In this document: one piece after another, positions 32,508-41,390 of the stretch | How positions within the stretch are numbered: position 1 is the first letter of the stretch | Layout of the letters: every line of letters starts with the position of its first letter | Origin: Stenotrophomonas maltophilia | GTDB lineage: Bacteria > Pseudomonadota > Gammaproteobacteria > Xanthomonadales > Xanthomonadaceae | Length of the DNA: 64,000 nt | Direction: 5' to 3' | Assembly (NCBI RefSeq): GCF_013464485.1 | Contig: NZ_RAUX01000019.1 | Span: forward strand, 59,894 to 123,893 | Program-made: the position numbers and the translations under genes | Notes under the pieces: model-generated | Databases searched by the model: none | Seen by the model: the letters and a program-made list of their open reading frames with translations, nothing else | What the model was told of the DNA's origin: nothing

Positions 32508-35483
32508 TTACTTGAACCGGTAACCGACAGTCACACTGTAACCACGACCGAAGATGGTCGCGTAGTCACTGGAGTCACCCAGGAAGCTGTTCGGGTCGTA
32601 GAACGGCAGGCGATTGAACAGGTTCTTGACCGTGAAGCTCAGGTTCCACGCATCATCCGGGCGCCAGGTGACGCTCATGTTGGCGGTCCACCACGACGGT
32701 GCACCATCACACTTGCTCTTCTGCAGGGCCAGGTAGCCGCCGGTGCAGGTTTCCTTGTTGTTGCTCACCTCATCGACCTGGTCGGTGGCCCACTTGGTGC
32801 CGCCCACGTAGTTGACGAACATGCTGGTGGTCACCTGCTTGTAGGTCCAGTCGGCATTGAGCGTGGCACGCAGGCGCGGGTTGTTGTAGTAGCCCACCAC
32901 GTCGCCGTAGTACCAGCCGTTCTCCGCGTCCATGTAGAAGCGGTTGCGGTTGGCGATGGTGGCGGCCAGACCGATGTTCAGGTTGCCCCAGTCACCCAGT
33001 GAGAAGCGGCTGCGCGCGTCGATGTCGAAGCCGTCGATCAGGGTCTTGCCACGGTTCTTGTACTGGCCCACCACACTGGCGACGTTGCCTGCCGAGTAGC
33101 CCGGCAGGTTCGCCGGGCAGCTCACGCCGCTGGCCGGGTCCGAACACATCGAGGCCAGTTGCGCCAGGTTGGCGCGGTCGCTGTCGGTGATCGGCGAGCG
33201 CGACATCGAGATGATGTCTTCCATGCGGCGGTAGTCCGGCGCGACGATTTCATTGTCGCGGTAGATGAACCAATAGTCGGCCGACACCGACAGCCAGGTC
33301 GCCGGCTCGTAGACGAAGCCGAGGGTGGCGATCTTTGCCTTCTCCGGCTTCAGGTCCTTGTTCGGCTGGGTCATGCGGGCCACGGTGCGGCTGCAATCCA
33401 CGTTCAGCAGGTTCTTGCCCAGGTCGACGTCACCCGGGCGCTGCGAGCGCAGCAGCAGGTTGGCGATGGCGTTGGTCTCGTTGCAGCGCAGCTCATCGCG
33501 GAAGCCGCCCAGCTGCGCGAACACGCCACCATTACCGGACTCGGCCAGGCTGGGCGCACGGAAGCCGGTGGAGTAGGTACCGCGCAGCATCAGCTGGTCG
33601 AAGGCCTGGTACTTGAAGCCGATCTTCGGTGCCACGTTGGCGCTGAAGTTCGGGTACTTGTCCACGCGCACCGCCGCATCCAGTTCCAGCTTGTCGGTGA
33701 TTGGCGCCACGGTCTCGGCAAACAGCGCGTAGGTGTTGCGCTTGCCGTCGAACCAGGACCCACCCTGCTGGGTGATCAGGCCGTTGGCGGCATCGGCGTT
33801 GCCCGGGGTGTAGAAGGTTTCGCGGCTGGCGTTGAAACCGAACGCCGCACGCATCTCGCCAGCCGGCAGCTGGAACAGCGGACCTTCGATCTTGCCGTCC
33901 AGGGTGTGCAGGCGGGTCCACGACTGGATGTCGAAGGTCGGGAATGCTTCACGGATCAGGGCGGCGTTGGCTTCGCTGATCTCGCCGAACTTGTAGGCTG
34001 GGTGGTCGGAGATGATCACGCGGCCGGTGCCCGGGTCGATCGTGTACGGGCCGAAGGCCTTCTCGAAGCCCTTGGTATTGACGTTGATCGTCTGGTAGGT
34101 GGTGGAGTGGGTACCGGCGCTGGCGAACGCGGTTTCCCAGTTCCAGTCACCGCGGTTGCCACGCGCGCCAGCCAGCACGCGGTAGCTCTTGTCGGTGTTG
34201 CGCTGGCCGAAGTAGCTCGGGCCGGCGTCCTGCAGCAGGTAGTTCAGGCCGACCACGCCGCCCATCATCGCCTTCATCTGCGGGCTGGCGTGGTTGTACT
34301 CGTTGTTCGGGCCCAGGAACGGATACAGGAACTGGTTGACGTTGTTGCCGGTGTTGCGCGAGAACCAGCTGGTCGGGTTGCCGGTGGTGGTGCCGTAGGT
34401 GCGCGGCGTACCGCCGTTGGCGCGCAGGTCGATGTCGGTGTAGGTCGCCTCGGCGAAGATCTCGGTGCTGTCGCCCACCAGGAAGGTGCCGTTGAGGTAG
34501 GCGGTGTTGCGCTCTGACTTGGCGCCAGCGTCGATCTCGTTGTTCATCCAGGTTTCCCAGACGCAACGCGGACCGGCCGCTTCACTGGTCAGCACGTTCC
34601 TGCAGCCCGGTGCGGCTTCCTGCACGCGGCGGCCAGTGACCGGATCGAAGGCGAAGTAGCTGCCCGGGTTGAACTCGCCCGGCTTGCTGCCCACGCCCAG
34701 GCGCAGGTTGTTGAGGTAGTTCGGGTTGTTGACGTAGTACTGGTCGGGCCGCTTGTCGTAGAAGTCGCTCAGCGGAATCGCGTCGCGGCGGTACATGTTC
34801 ACCGCGCCGTAGATGTTGAAGCGGTTCTCGGCCAGGTCACCGAAGCCGGCGGTGATGCTGGCCTGGCGCTCGCCGTAGGAGTCGATGCGCGAGGAGGTGT
34901 CGTTGGTGAAGCTGACCTCGGCACCCTGGAAGTTGCGCTTGGTGATCACGTTGATCACGCCGGCCACCGCGTCGGTGCCGTACACCGCCGAGGCGCCGTC
35001 GGTCAGCACTTCCATGCGTTCGATGGCTGCGGCCGGGATCGCATCGATGTTGACGAACTGGGTCTGGAAGCCTGCCGGTGCACCGTAGTACGACAGGCGA
35101 CGGCCGTTCAGCAGCACCAGCGTGCCCTGCGCGCCGAGGCCACGCAGGTTGGCCTGCGAGGCACCGTCGGAGCCGGTGAACAGCGAGCGCGCATCCTGCT
35201 GCGCCGGGCGTGCGGCCGGCAGGTTGTCGAGCACCTGCAGCAGCGTGCGGGCGCCCATGTTCTGGATGTCCTGCTTGCTGATCACCTGCACCGGCGAAGC
35301 GGTTTCTACGTCGGTGCGGCGGATGTTGGAGCCGGTGACCTCGATGCGGGCCAGGTCGGTGGCCTTGTCCTTGCTCTCCTGGGCGAAGGCAGGAAGGGCG
35401 ACCGACAGCAGCACGCCGGCGATGGCCAGCGACAGCGGAGCGATCGAACGACAGGGGGGGCGGTGGTGGCGTGCGGGCAACAT
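32508..35483 (-). CDS. TonB-dependent receptor of the GalNAc locus
   Basis: Outer-membrane receptor of 991 residues. A signal peptide (LSLAIAGVLLSVALPAFAQE) precedes the plug, with the TonB-box-like start DLARIEVTGSNIRRTDVE, then PVQVISKQDIQNMGARTLLQ, ASQANLRGLGAQGTLVLLNG and GAEVSFTNDTSS. The large barrel ends in YATIFGRGYSVTVGYRFK with a terminal aromatic-rich strand. AGGAG lies nine bases upstream of ATG 35483. It sits between the GH109-like and GH31 genes on one strand, so it probably imports the GalNAc-containing oligosaccharides that these enzymes process. It belongs to the Oar/CirA-like xanthomonad receptors linked to carbohydrate loci. Confidence 0.92.
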   Translation of the reverse strand: MLPARHHRPPCRSIAPLSLAIAGVLLSVALPAFAQESKDKATDLARIEVTGSNIRRTDVETASPVQVISKQDIQNMGARTLLQVLDNLPAARPAQQDARSLFTGSDGASQANLRGLGAQGTLVLLNGRRLSYYGAPAGFQTQFVNIDAIPAAAIERMEVLTDGASAVYGTDAVAGVINVITKRNFQGAEVSFTNDTSSRIDSYGERQASITAGFGDLAENRFNIYGAVNMYRRDAIPLSDFYDKRPDQYYVNNPNYLNNLRLGVGSKPGEFNPGSYFAFDPVTGRRVQEAAPGCRNVLTSEAAGPRCVWETWMNNEIDAGAKSERNTAYLNGTFLVGDSTEIFAEATYTDIDLRANGGTPRTYGTTTGNPTSWFSRNTGNNVNQFLYPFLGPNNEYNHASPQMKAMMGGVVGLNYLLQDAGPSYFGQRNTDKSYRVLAGARGNRGDWNWETAFASAGTHSTTYQTINVNTKGFEKAFGPYTIDPGTGRVIISDHPAYKFGEISEANAALIREAFPTFDIQSWTRLHTLDGKIEGPLFQLPAGEMRAAFGFNASRETFYTPGNADAANGLITQQGGSWFDGKRNTYALFAETVAPITDKLELDAAVRVDKYPNFSANVAPKIGFKYQAFDQLMLRGTYSTGFRAPSLAESGNGGVFAQLGGFRDELRCNETNAIANLLLRSQRPGDVDLGKNLLNVDCSRTVARMTQPNKDLKPEKAKIATLGFVYEPATWLSVSADYWFIYRDNEIVAPDYRRMEDIISMSRSPITDSDRANLAQLASMCSDPASGVSCPANLPGYSAGNVASVVGQYKNRGKTLIDGFDIDARSRFSLGDWGNLNIGLAATIANRNRFYMDAENGWYYGDVVGYYNNPRLRATLNADWTYKQVTTSMFVNYVGGTKWATDQVDEVSNNKETCTGGYLALQKSKCDGAPSWWTANMSVTWRPDDAWNLSFTVKNLFNRLPFYDPNSFLGDSSDYATIFGRGYSVTVGYRFK

Positions 35484-35605
35484 CGGGGTTCTCTCCTGGC
35501 AGGGGTGCGGCGCGAATGGTGAATCGGCGGGCAAAACGCTCCCGGGCCACGGCCATGAGGGCCGCAGTCGGAATGGGCGGGGGGAGGAGCGGTGTTACGA
35601 GGGGG

Positions 35606-38600
35606 TCATGGGGCGACGATGCTGGCGGAGTCGCCCTCCTGGCCGATCAGTACGGCGTTGGCCCAGTTGGCACAGACCTGGGTGGGTTGGCTGCCCTGCG
35701 CACCCAGCGTGCGCAGGCTCAGGGTGGAAAGGCCACGGATGTCCAGCTCCGGCTTGACCACGCCGGGTGCCTTCACCAGGCCGCTGTCGTACAGCAGGCG
35801 GTTGTCACCCCAGACCTGAAACTGCAGGCCACCGGCGCTGCGGCAGGCGTCGTCGATGCCCAGGTCGGCACGCAGCAGGTGCCAGCCCCCCTGCAGGCGC
35901 AGGTCGATGCGGCTGTTGGCACCCACGCCCAGGCCACGGCGGAACTGCAGGCCGTTCATGCGCATGCCGGTATCGCCACGGAACGACTGGTCGGCGCGCA
36001 CCTGGCTGGCCAGCGCGGCCGGCACCGGCAGCTCGGAGAGATAGCGCTGCCGGGCCGGTCGCTCCGGTTCCTGGTGTTCGAGGATGTGGAAGGTGGACAG
36101 CGCGATCGGGCCGACGTCGCGCGGCTGCAGCGCATCGAAGGCACGCGCGCTGCCCTGTGCGGCGGTAACCATCGGGTCGGTGCTGCTGGCGCCGTCGCCT
36201 TCGGGGTTCTGCACGCTCAGCACGCGGAAGCGCAGCAGGCGGCCGGCGTGGGCCGGGAACTCGATGCGCTGCACGCCTTCCTTCAGCTGCAGGTGGCCGC
36301 GGGCGATCGGCTCGCCCCACTCGCCGTTGCTGTCGCCCAGGTAGACCTCGTAGTCGCGTACCTGGCCGTGCTTCCAGTTCTTGTCGTTGCGCGGCGCGAT
36401 GTCGATGCCATCGATCATCTTCCGCTCACCGAACCCGATCACCCACTCATGCGCACCGGTGCGCACCGCCTGGTTGCGCACGCTGCGGAACCAGGTACCC
36501 GGGTCATCATCGAAGGCGTTTTCCAGCGCGTGGCCGGGCTCTTCGGCCGGGCGGTTGACCACCAGCAGGCTGTCGGCGGGCAGTTCGCGGCCGAGCACCG
36601 GTGCCGCCGGATAGGCATCGCCGGCAGCGGCGGCGGCCACCGCGAAGTCCAGCTGCAGCTGCAGCGGCTGGCGGATGTCCTGGGTGGCGGTACGCACGTG
36701 CAGCGTGCCACGGCGCTCCTTGGCATCGAAGTACCAGCCTTCGCTGGCGTTGTTGAACGCCGCCGCATCGGCCAGCGCCGGCAACGCGCGGCCACCGGCC
36801 TGCACCGCACGCGGTGCCTGGCGACTGAGCACGCGCAGGCCATAACGACGCTGCGCCAGCTGGCCGTTGTACTGTCCCTGCACGGGGTCGATCTGCACCT
36901 GCACCGGGCCACTGCCCTGCGTCGGCGCCTGCACGCGGATTACCTGCGTGCTCGACTCGCCCCGCTGGTAGCGACGCGTGTTGCCATCGTCTTCGTACAG
37001 CGTGTACTGCGACTCGCCCTGCGGATACAGGTCGAACGTCACTTCATCCAGCGGCTTCTCGCCGTCGAACAGCATCGACGGGTACATCGGCAGGATCGCA
37101 CCGGCGCGCACGAACAGCGGCAGCGTGGCCAGGTCCACCTGGCGGTCGAGCTGGCGGCCATCGGCAGCGGCCTGCACACGGCGGCCATCCCAGTAGTCGA
37201 TCCAGCCGCCGGCCGGCAGGTGGATGTCGCGGCGCCAGCCACGGCTGGCCGCCTGGCTGCGGTACACCGGCGCCACCAGCAGGTCGCGGCCGAGCAGGAA
37301 CTGGTACTTGTAGGTTTCATCCTGCGCATGCGGATCGCGCGGGTTGTCCCACATCAGGCCACGCACCGGCGGCGCGCCGGTCTGCGCGGCCTCGTGCACC
37401 AGCCCGTACATGTACGGGGTCAGGCGCATCTTCAGTTTCAGGTAATCGCGGTTGATGCTGCGATAGGGCTCGTCGTACCACCACGGGTGCTTGCGCGCGT
37501 TCGACGACCAGCCGCTCATGCCCATCAGCACCGGGGTGAAGGCTTTCCACTGCAGGTCGCGGGTGAAGGTTTCGGCGCTGCCGCCAAAGATCGCATCCAC
37601 ATCGCCACTGGCGTAGGCCATGCCGGACAGGCCCGAACCGACCAGGGTCGGCACGTGCCAGCGGATGTAATCCCAGCTGCTGCTCTGGTCGCCGGTCCAG
37701 GCCACCGCATAGCGCTGGATGCCGGCCCAGCCCATCACCGTCCACAGGAACGGGCGCGAGTCGGAATTGTCGAGGATGCCGTTGAACGCCTGGCGGTTGG
37801 CGTCCATCGCGAACTGGTAGCCCTTGCCGGTCCAGGCCACGTCCAGCTTCTGCACGCGGCTGCCGGCCTTGCCGACTTCCCAGGCGATCTTGTCGACGCC
37901 GTTCTCGGTCCACAGGCCGGTGCGGAAACCATACTTGGCCAGGCCCTGCACGGTTTCCGGCAGCTTCTTGTAACCGCAGCCGTAGCCATCGTTGGGCAGG
38001 ATCCAGCCACCGGGCATGTCGTTGGCGCGGTACTGCTTGGCCACCGAGTCGATCACATCCGGCGTGGTGCCGGTCGGGCCGTCACTCCAACCTTCGGGCA
38101 CGGTGCCGGGCTTCTTGCTGTTGTCGCCATCGTTGTAGCAATCAGCATCGCCGTAAGACAGCGCCCAGCGCGCGACCATGTTCGGGCGGCCGGTCAGCTG
38201 GGTGTAGCGCTCGATCAGTTTCGGCAGGTCGGCGCCGACGAAGTAGTACGCATCGAAGCGGTCTTCGCGGTGCAGCAGCGTGGCCTGGTCGGCCTCGCGC
38301 AGATCGTAGCTGCCATCGCTCCACGTATTGCGCAGCATGCCCCAGCCGCGACTGCTCAGCAGCATCGGTGCAGGGCTGGGGCGGTCGCCCTCTTCCCAGC
38401 CGCCGGAGTAGGACACTTCCAGCTCGCGGCCCTTGAACTGGTAACGGCCGTTCTGCTGGCCGCCACCGAAGTAGCCCTCATCGGCCTGCGAGGACAGCAC
38501 CTGCACGCTCTGTGTGGCATCCAGGTCCAGCGGTTGCAGTTCCTGCCACAGCGCGGTGGGCTGGCCGTTGTCCAGCCGTTCCAGGCGCATGCGCAGCGGC

Positions 38601-38965
38601 TGCCGCTGTACATGCAGCACCAGTGACTCGGTGCGCACGCGGATTTCCTGCGCGTCTTCTTCAAGCTGCGCCTGCACGTTCGCCTTGGGCTGCGGCAGCA
38701 CGATCGGCGCGGCCTTGTCGCCGGCGCCGGTCAGCGTGCCGTTGCGGCCGGCCTGCACGCGGATGATGTCGGTGGCCGGCAGTTCGATGCGGATGCGCGC
38801 GCCCTTGTCGGTCTGCAGATCCCAGCCCTGCACGCCGTCGCGGCTGGCGCTGGCGCTGACCGAACGCAGGTTGCCGACCGGCTCGGCCCGGGCCGGCATG
38901 GACGCCAGCATCAATGCCGGCAACAGGCCCAGCATCAGCGGCGAGCGACGAACGCAGATTTCCAC
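35606..38965 (-). CDS. GH31 glycosidase with F5/8 and NPCBM domains, probable alpha-N-acetylgalactosaminidase
   Basis: Large exported enzyme of 1119 residues. GTG at 38965 with GGGAG five bases upstream is the best start; a signal peptide ends at PARA-EPVGN. An N-terminal beta-sandwich (30-250) precedes a (beta/alpha)8 barrel with TENGVDKIAWEVG, the nucleophile candidate Asp375 in KLDVAWTG and the acid/base candidate Asp426 in AWTGDQSSSWD. These features fit the GH31 subfamily active on alpha-GalNAc (GH31_18). After the distal sandwich come an F5/8 (CBM32-like) module (ALENAFDDDPGTWFRSV) and a C-terminal NPCBM domain (LQFRRGLGVGANSRIDLRLQ). The GalNAc gene context supports this specificity. 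Classical alpha-glucosidase/xylosidase activity is the alternative. Confidence 0.83.
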   Translation of the reverse strand: MEICVRRSPLMLGLLPALMLASMPARAEPVGNLRSVSASASRDGVQGWDLQTDKGARIRIELPATDIIRVQAGRNGTLTGAGDKAAPIVLPQPKANVQAQLEEDAQEIRVRTESLVLHVQRQPLRMRLERLDNGQPTALWQELQPLDLDATQSVQVLSSQADEGYFGGGQQNGRYQFKGRELEVSYSGGWEEGDRPSPAPMLLSSRGWGMLRNTWSDGSYDLREADQATLLHREDRFDAYYFVGADLPKLIERYTQLTGRPNMVARWALSYGDADCYNDGDNSKKPGTVPEGWSDGPTGTTPDVIDSVAKQYRANDMPGGWILPNDGYGCGYKKLPETVQGLAKYGFRTGLWTENGVDKIAWEVGKAGSRVQKLDVAWTGKGYQFAMDANRQAFNGILDNSDSRPFLWTVMGWAGIQRYAVAWTGDQSSSWDYIRWHVPTLVGSGLSGMAYASGDVDAIFGGSAETFTRDLQWKAFTPVLMGMSGWSSNARKHPWWYDEPYRSINRDYLKLKMRLTPYMYGLVHEAAQTGAPPVRGLMWDNPRDPHAQDETYKYQFLLGRDLLVAPVYRSQAASRGWRRDIHLPAGGWIDYWDGRRVQAAADGRQLDRQVDLATLPLFVRAGAILPMYPSMLFDGEKPLDEVTFDLYPQGESQYTLYEDDGNTRRYQRGESSTQVIRVQAPTQGSGPVQVQIDPVQGQYNGQLAQRRYGLRVLSRQAPRAVQAGGRALPALADAAAFNNASEGWYFDAKERRGTLHVRTATQDIRQPLQLQLDFAVAAAAAGDAYPAAPVLGRELPADSLLVVNRPAEEPGHALENAFDDDPGTWFRSVRNQAVRTGAHEWVIGFGERKMIDGIDIAPRNDKNWKHGQVRDYEVYLGDSNGEWGEPIARGHLQLKEGVQRIEFPAHAGRLLRFRVLSVQNPEGDGASSTDPMVTAAQGSARAFDALQPRDVGPIALSTFHILEHQEPERPARQRYLSELPVPAALASQVRADQSFRGDTGMRMNGLQFRRGLGVGANSRIDLRLQGGWHLLRADLGIDDACRSAGGLQFQVWGDNRLLYDSGLVKAPGVVKPELDIRGLSTLSLRTLGAQGSQPTQVCANWANAVLIGQEGDSASIVAP

Positions 38966-39287
38966 GCGGACTCCCAACCCGTTCACCGGGCGTTTCGAAA
39001 GCGATTGGGCCGACTCTAGGGCAGCGATTCGAAAGATGTCAACAAATTGAAAGGAAAAAGGAAGATATATTCCATTGAAGCGAAAGTTGTTGCGCCGCAA
39101 TACTTTGTGTAAGCGCTTGCAGGCGCCTGTTAAGCATTGTGCGATACGGCATTCGGCCGGTTCTTTCGTTTTCCCACGCATTCCCGGGCGGGAAAAGTCA
39201 CCACGCCATTTTCTTTCCTTTTACTTTCGCTATTTGACATTTCGAAAGAAAACACAGATGGTGCGCTGGCCCAACTGGAACCTCCGA
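38966..39287. promoter_or_regulatory. Divergent control region of the GalNAc locus (322 bp)
   Basis: AT-rich gap between the leftward GH31 gene and rightward agaS. The octamer TTCGAAAG occurs three times (38994-39001, 39028-39035, 39241-39248). T-rich TTTCG-type elements occur at 39164-39172 (TTTCGTTTT) and 39209-39229, resembling the TTTC-R-TTTY units of the enterobacterial AgaR box. A TTGACA hexamer at 39234-39239 may be the -35 of agaS, though a matching -10 is poor. These repeats are good candidates for AgaR binding in both directions. No gene is seen in it. Confidence 0.6.
39108..39121. promoter_or_regulatory. LacI-family-type operator
   Basis: TGTAAGCGCTTGCA is an almost perfect 14-bp palindrome with the central CG and flanking AAGCGCTT typical of LacI-family sites (for example TGTAANCGNTTACA). 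It lies near the middle of the divergent GalNAc promoter region. No LacI-type regulator is coded in this window, so a distant regulator would be involved. Confidence 0.45.
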
Positions 39288-40442
39288 ATGGACGTCACCC
39301 TGCTTTCCGATGTGTCCGCCTGGCAGCGCCTTGGCGGAGCCGATACCGCTACCGAAATCGCCCAGCAGCCTGCGCTGTGGGAAGCCCTTGCACAGGACCT
39401 GTCGCGTGCCCGCGACCGCCTGCAGGCCTTCCTCGGCGACAGCCTCAACGATCCCAGCCAGCGCGTGCTGTTCACCGGCGCCGGCAGCTCCGGCTTCATC
39501 GCCGAAATGGTGGCCGACGCGATCAACGCGCAGTGGCCAGCCGATGTGCGCGTGGTGCACACCACCAGCCTGCTGACCCACCCGGCGCTGTACCTGCAGC
39601 GCGACCGCCCGACCCTGCTGGTCTCGTTCGGCCGCAGCGGTTCCAGCCCGGAAAGCGTGGCGGCGGTTGACCGCGTGCGCAGCGACGTGAATGACGCGCG
39701 CTTCCTCGACATCACCTGCAACGCCGATGGCGAACTGGCCCGCCGTGGGGCCGGCCGTGCCGATACCTGCACCCTGCTGATGCCGTCGGCCAGCTGCGAC
39801 CGCGCCTTCGCCATGACCAGCAGCCTGACCTGCATGCTGCTGGCCGCGCTGACCGTGTTCGATCGTTCGCCGTGGGATGCGCGCGTGGCGCGCCTGAAGC
39901 AGATCGCCGCGCTGGCCCGCGAAGGCCAGGCGCAGTGGGACGCACCGGTGGCGGCGCTGGCGCAGCGCCCGTTCAACCGCATCATCTACCTCGGCAGCGG
40001 CCCGCTGGAAGCGCTGGCACGCGAGTGCGCGCTGAAGGTGCTGGAACTGACCGCCGGCCGCGTGCTGGCGCTGGCCAACACACCGCTGGGCTTCCGTCAT
40101 GGGCCGAAGTCGACGCTGGATGGCAACACCCTGGTGGTGGTGCTGCGCAGCGTGCAGCCGCTGGCGCGCCGCTACGAACAGGACCTGCTGGAAGAACTGC
40201 GCCGCGACGGCGTGGCCGGCCAGGTGCTGGCGATCGGCCCGCATTCGGACATCGGCGCGGACGACGACTACACCCTCACCGTACCGGCACTGGATGATCC
40301 GTGGCTGGCGCCGGTGTGGCTGGGCTTTTCGCAGCTGTTCGCGCTGCAGCGCTCGGCCGCACTCGGCCTGACCCCGGACAATCCGTTCCCGGATGGCACC
40401 GTCAACCGCGTGGTCAAGGGCGTCACCATCCACCATGGCTGA
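39288..40442 (+). CDS. agaS: AgaS: galactosamine-6-phosphate deaminase/isomerase
   Basis: SIS-domain enzyme of 384 residues, the same length as E. coli AgaS. It converts galactosamine-6-phosphate to tagatose-6-phosphate plus ammonia. Two SIS domains are visible: LFTGAGSSGFIAEMVADAIN with LLVSFGRSGSSPESVAAVDR, and IIYLGSGPLEALARECALKV with GFRHGPKSTLDGNTLVVVL. The frame is open upstream to 39075, and ATG 39258 is possible; 39288 is chosen because GGAA lies shortly before and family N-termini begin here. It opens the rightward operon and overlaps the ROK kinase gene by 8 bases. Confidence 0.93.
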   Translation: MDVTLLSDVSAWQRLGGADTATEIAQQPALWEALAQDLSRARDRLQAFLGDSLNDPSQRVLFTGAGSSGFIAEMVADAINAQWPADVRVVHTTSLLTHPALYLQRDRPTLLVSFGRSGSSPESVAAVDRVRSDVNDARFLDITCNADGELARRGAGRADTCTLLMPSASCDRAFAMTSSLTCMLLAALTVFDRSPWDARVARLKQIAALAREGQAQWDAPVAALAQRPFNRIIYLGSGPLEALARECALKVLELTAGRVLALANTPLGFRHGPKSTLDGNTLVVVLRSVQPLARRYEQDLLEELRRDGVAGQVLAIGPHSDIGADDDYTLTVPALDDPWLAPVWLGFSQLFALQRSAALGLTPDNPFPDGTVNRVVKGVTIHHG

Positions 40443-41373
40443 GCTGATCGCCCACGCCTGCTACGGCATCGACATCGGCGGCACCAAGATCGAGCTGGTG
40501 GCGTGCGATGCGGCGATGCAGGTCACCTGGCGCCGCCGCGTGGCCACCCCACAGGGTGACTACGACGGCTTCCTGCAGGCGGTGGTGACGCTGGTGGCCG
40601 AGGCGGACGCTGCCCTCGGCCGCAGCGATGCGGCCATCGGCATCGCCCTGCCCGGCGTGCGTGACCGCCGCAGCGGCCGCCAGCTCAGCGCGAACGTGCC
40701 TGCACTGACCGGCCAATGCGTGGCGCAGGATCTGCAGGCACGCCTGCAGCGCCCGCTGCACTTCGGCAACGATCTGCAGTGCTTTGCTCTGTCGGAAGCG
40801 CACGGCGGCGCGGCTGACGGCTATCCCAGCATGTTCGGCGCCATCCTCGGCACCGGCGCCGGCGGCGGCTTCTGCCTGCACGGCCGCCTGCTGTCCGGTT
40901 TCAACGGGCTGGCCGGCGAATGGGGCCACTGGAGCGTGCCCGGTCATCTGCTGCAGCGCCACGGCCTGCCGCTGATCGACTGCGCCTGTGGCCTGCAGGG
41001 CTGCGTGGAGCGCTATGTGTCCGGCAGTGGCGTAGCCATGATCGAACGCCACCTCGGTGGCAGCGCCACCGACGCCAGCGCGGTGATCGCACTGGCCGAG
41101 GCCGGCGATGCGCGTGCGCGCAAGGCGCTGGACATCCACCGCGATCTGCTTGGCCACAGCCTGGCCGCGCTGGTGCTGGCGCTGGACCCGCACGTGATCG
41201 TGCTCGGCGGCGGCCTCTCGCAGTACGCGCCGCTGTACCAGCAGCTGCCGGCGGCCATCGCCGCTCATCTGTTCAACGGCGTACAGGTACCGCCGATCGT
41301 GCCTCCGCGTTTCGGCGATGCCGGCGGCGCACGTGGTGCCGCCCTGCTCGCCTGCCAACCCTCGTTTTCCTGA
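40435..41373 (+). CDS. agaK: ROK-family kinase, probable N-acetylgalactosamine kinase
   Basis: Sugar kinase of 312 residues. The ATP motif is YGIDIGGTKIELVACD; the ROK zinc motif is CACGLQGCVERYVSG (CxCGxxGCxE), with the preceding EWGHWSVP supplying the active-site Glu and His. GTGAGGGF and LDPHVIVLGGG are further ROK features. In the proteobacterial non-PTS GalNAc pathway described for Shewanella, a ROK kinase (AgaK) makes GalNAc-6-phosphate, which fits the neighbours here (AgaS, AgaA, AgaR). Specificity towards GlcNAc instead cannot be excluded from sequence. ATG lies inside the end of agaS, giving an 8-base overlap. Confidence 0.88.
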   Translation: MAELIAHACYGIDIGGTKIELVACDAAMQVTWRRRVATPQGDYDGFLQAVVTLVAEADAALGRSDAAIGIALPGVRDRRSGRQLSANVPALTGQCVAQDLQARLQRPLHFGNDLQCFALSEAHGGAADGYPSMFGAILGTGAGGGFCLHGRLLSGFNGLAGEWGHWSVPGHLLQRHGLPLIDCACGLQGCVERYVSGSGVAMIERHLGGSATDASAVIALAEAGDARARKALDIHRDLLGHSLAALVLALDPHVIVLGGGLSQYAPLYQQLPAAIAAHLFNGVQVPPIVPPRFGDAGGARGAALLACQPSFS

Positions 41374-41390
41374 TTGACCGGAGCCTGACC

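Noticed and set aside
35471-38626. Very long open frame (about 1050 codons) on the plus strand
   Set aside because: It is antisense to the GH31 gene, whose domains, signal peptide and catalytic motifs are clear. High GC leaves the opposite strand open by chance.
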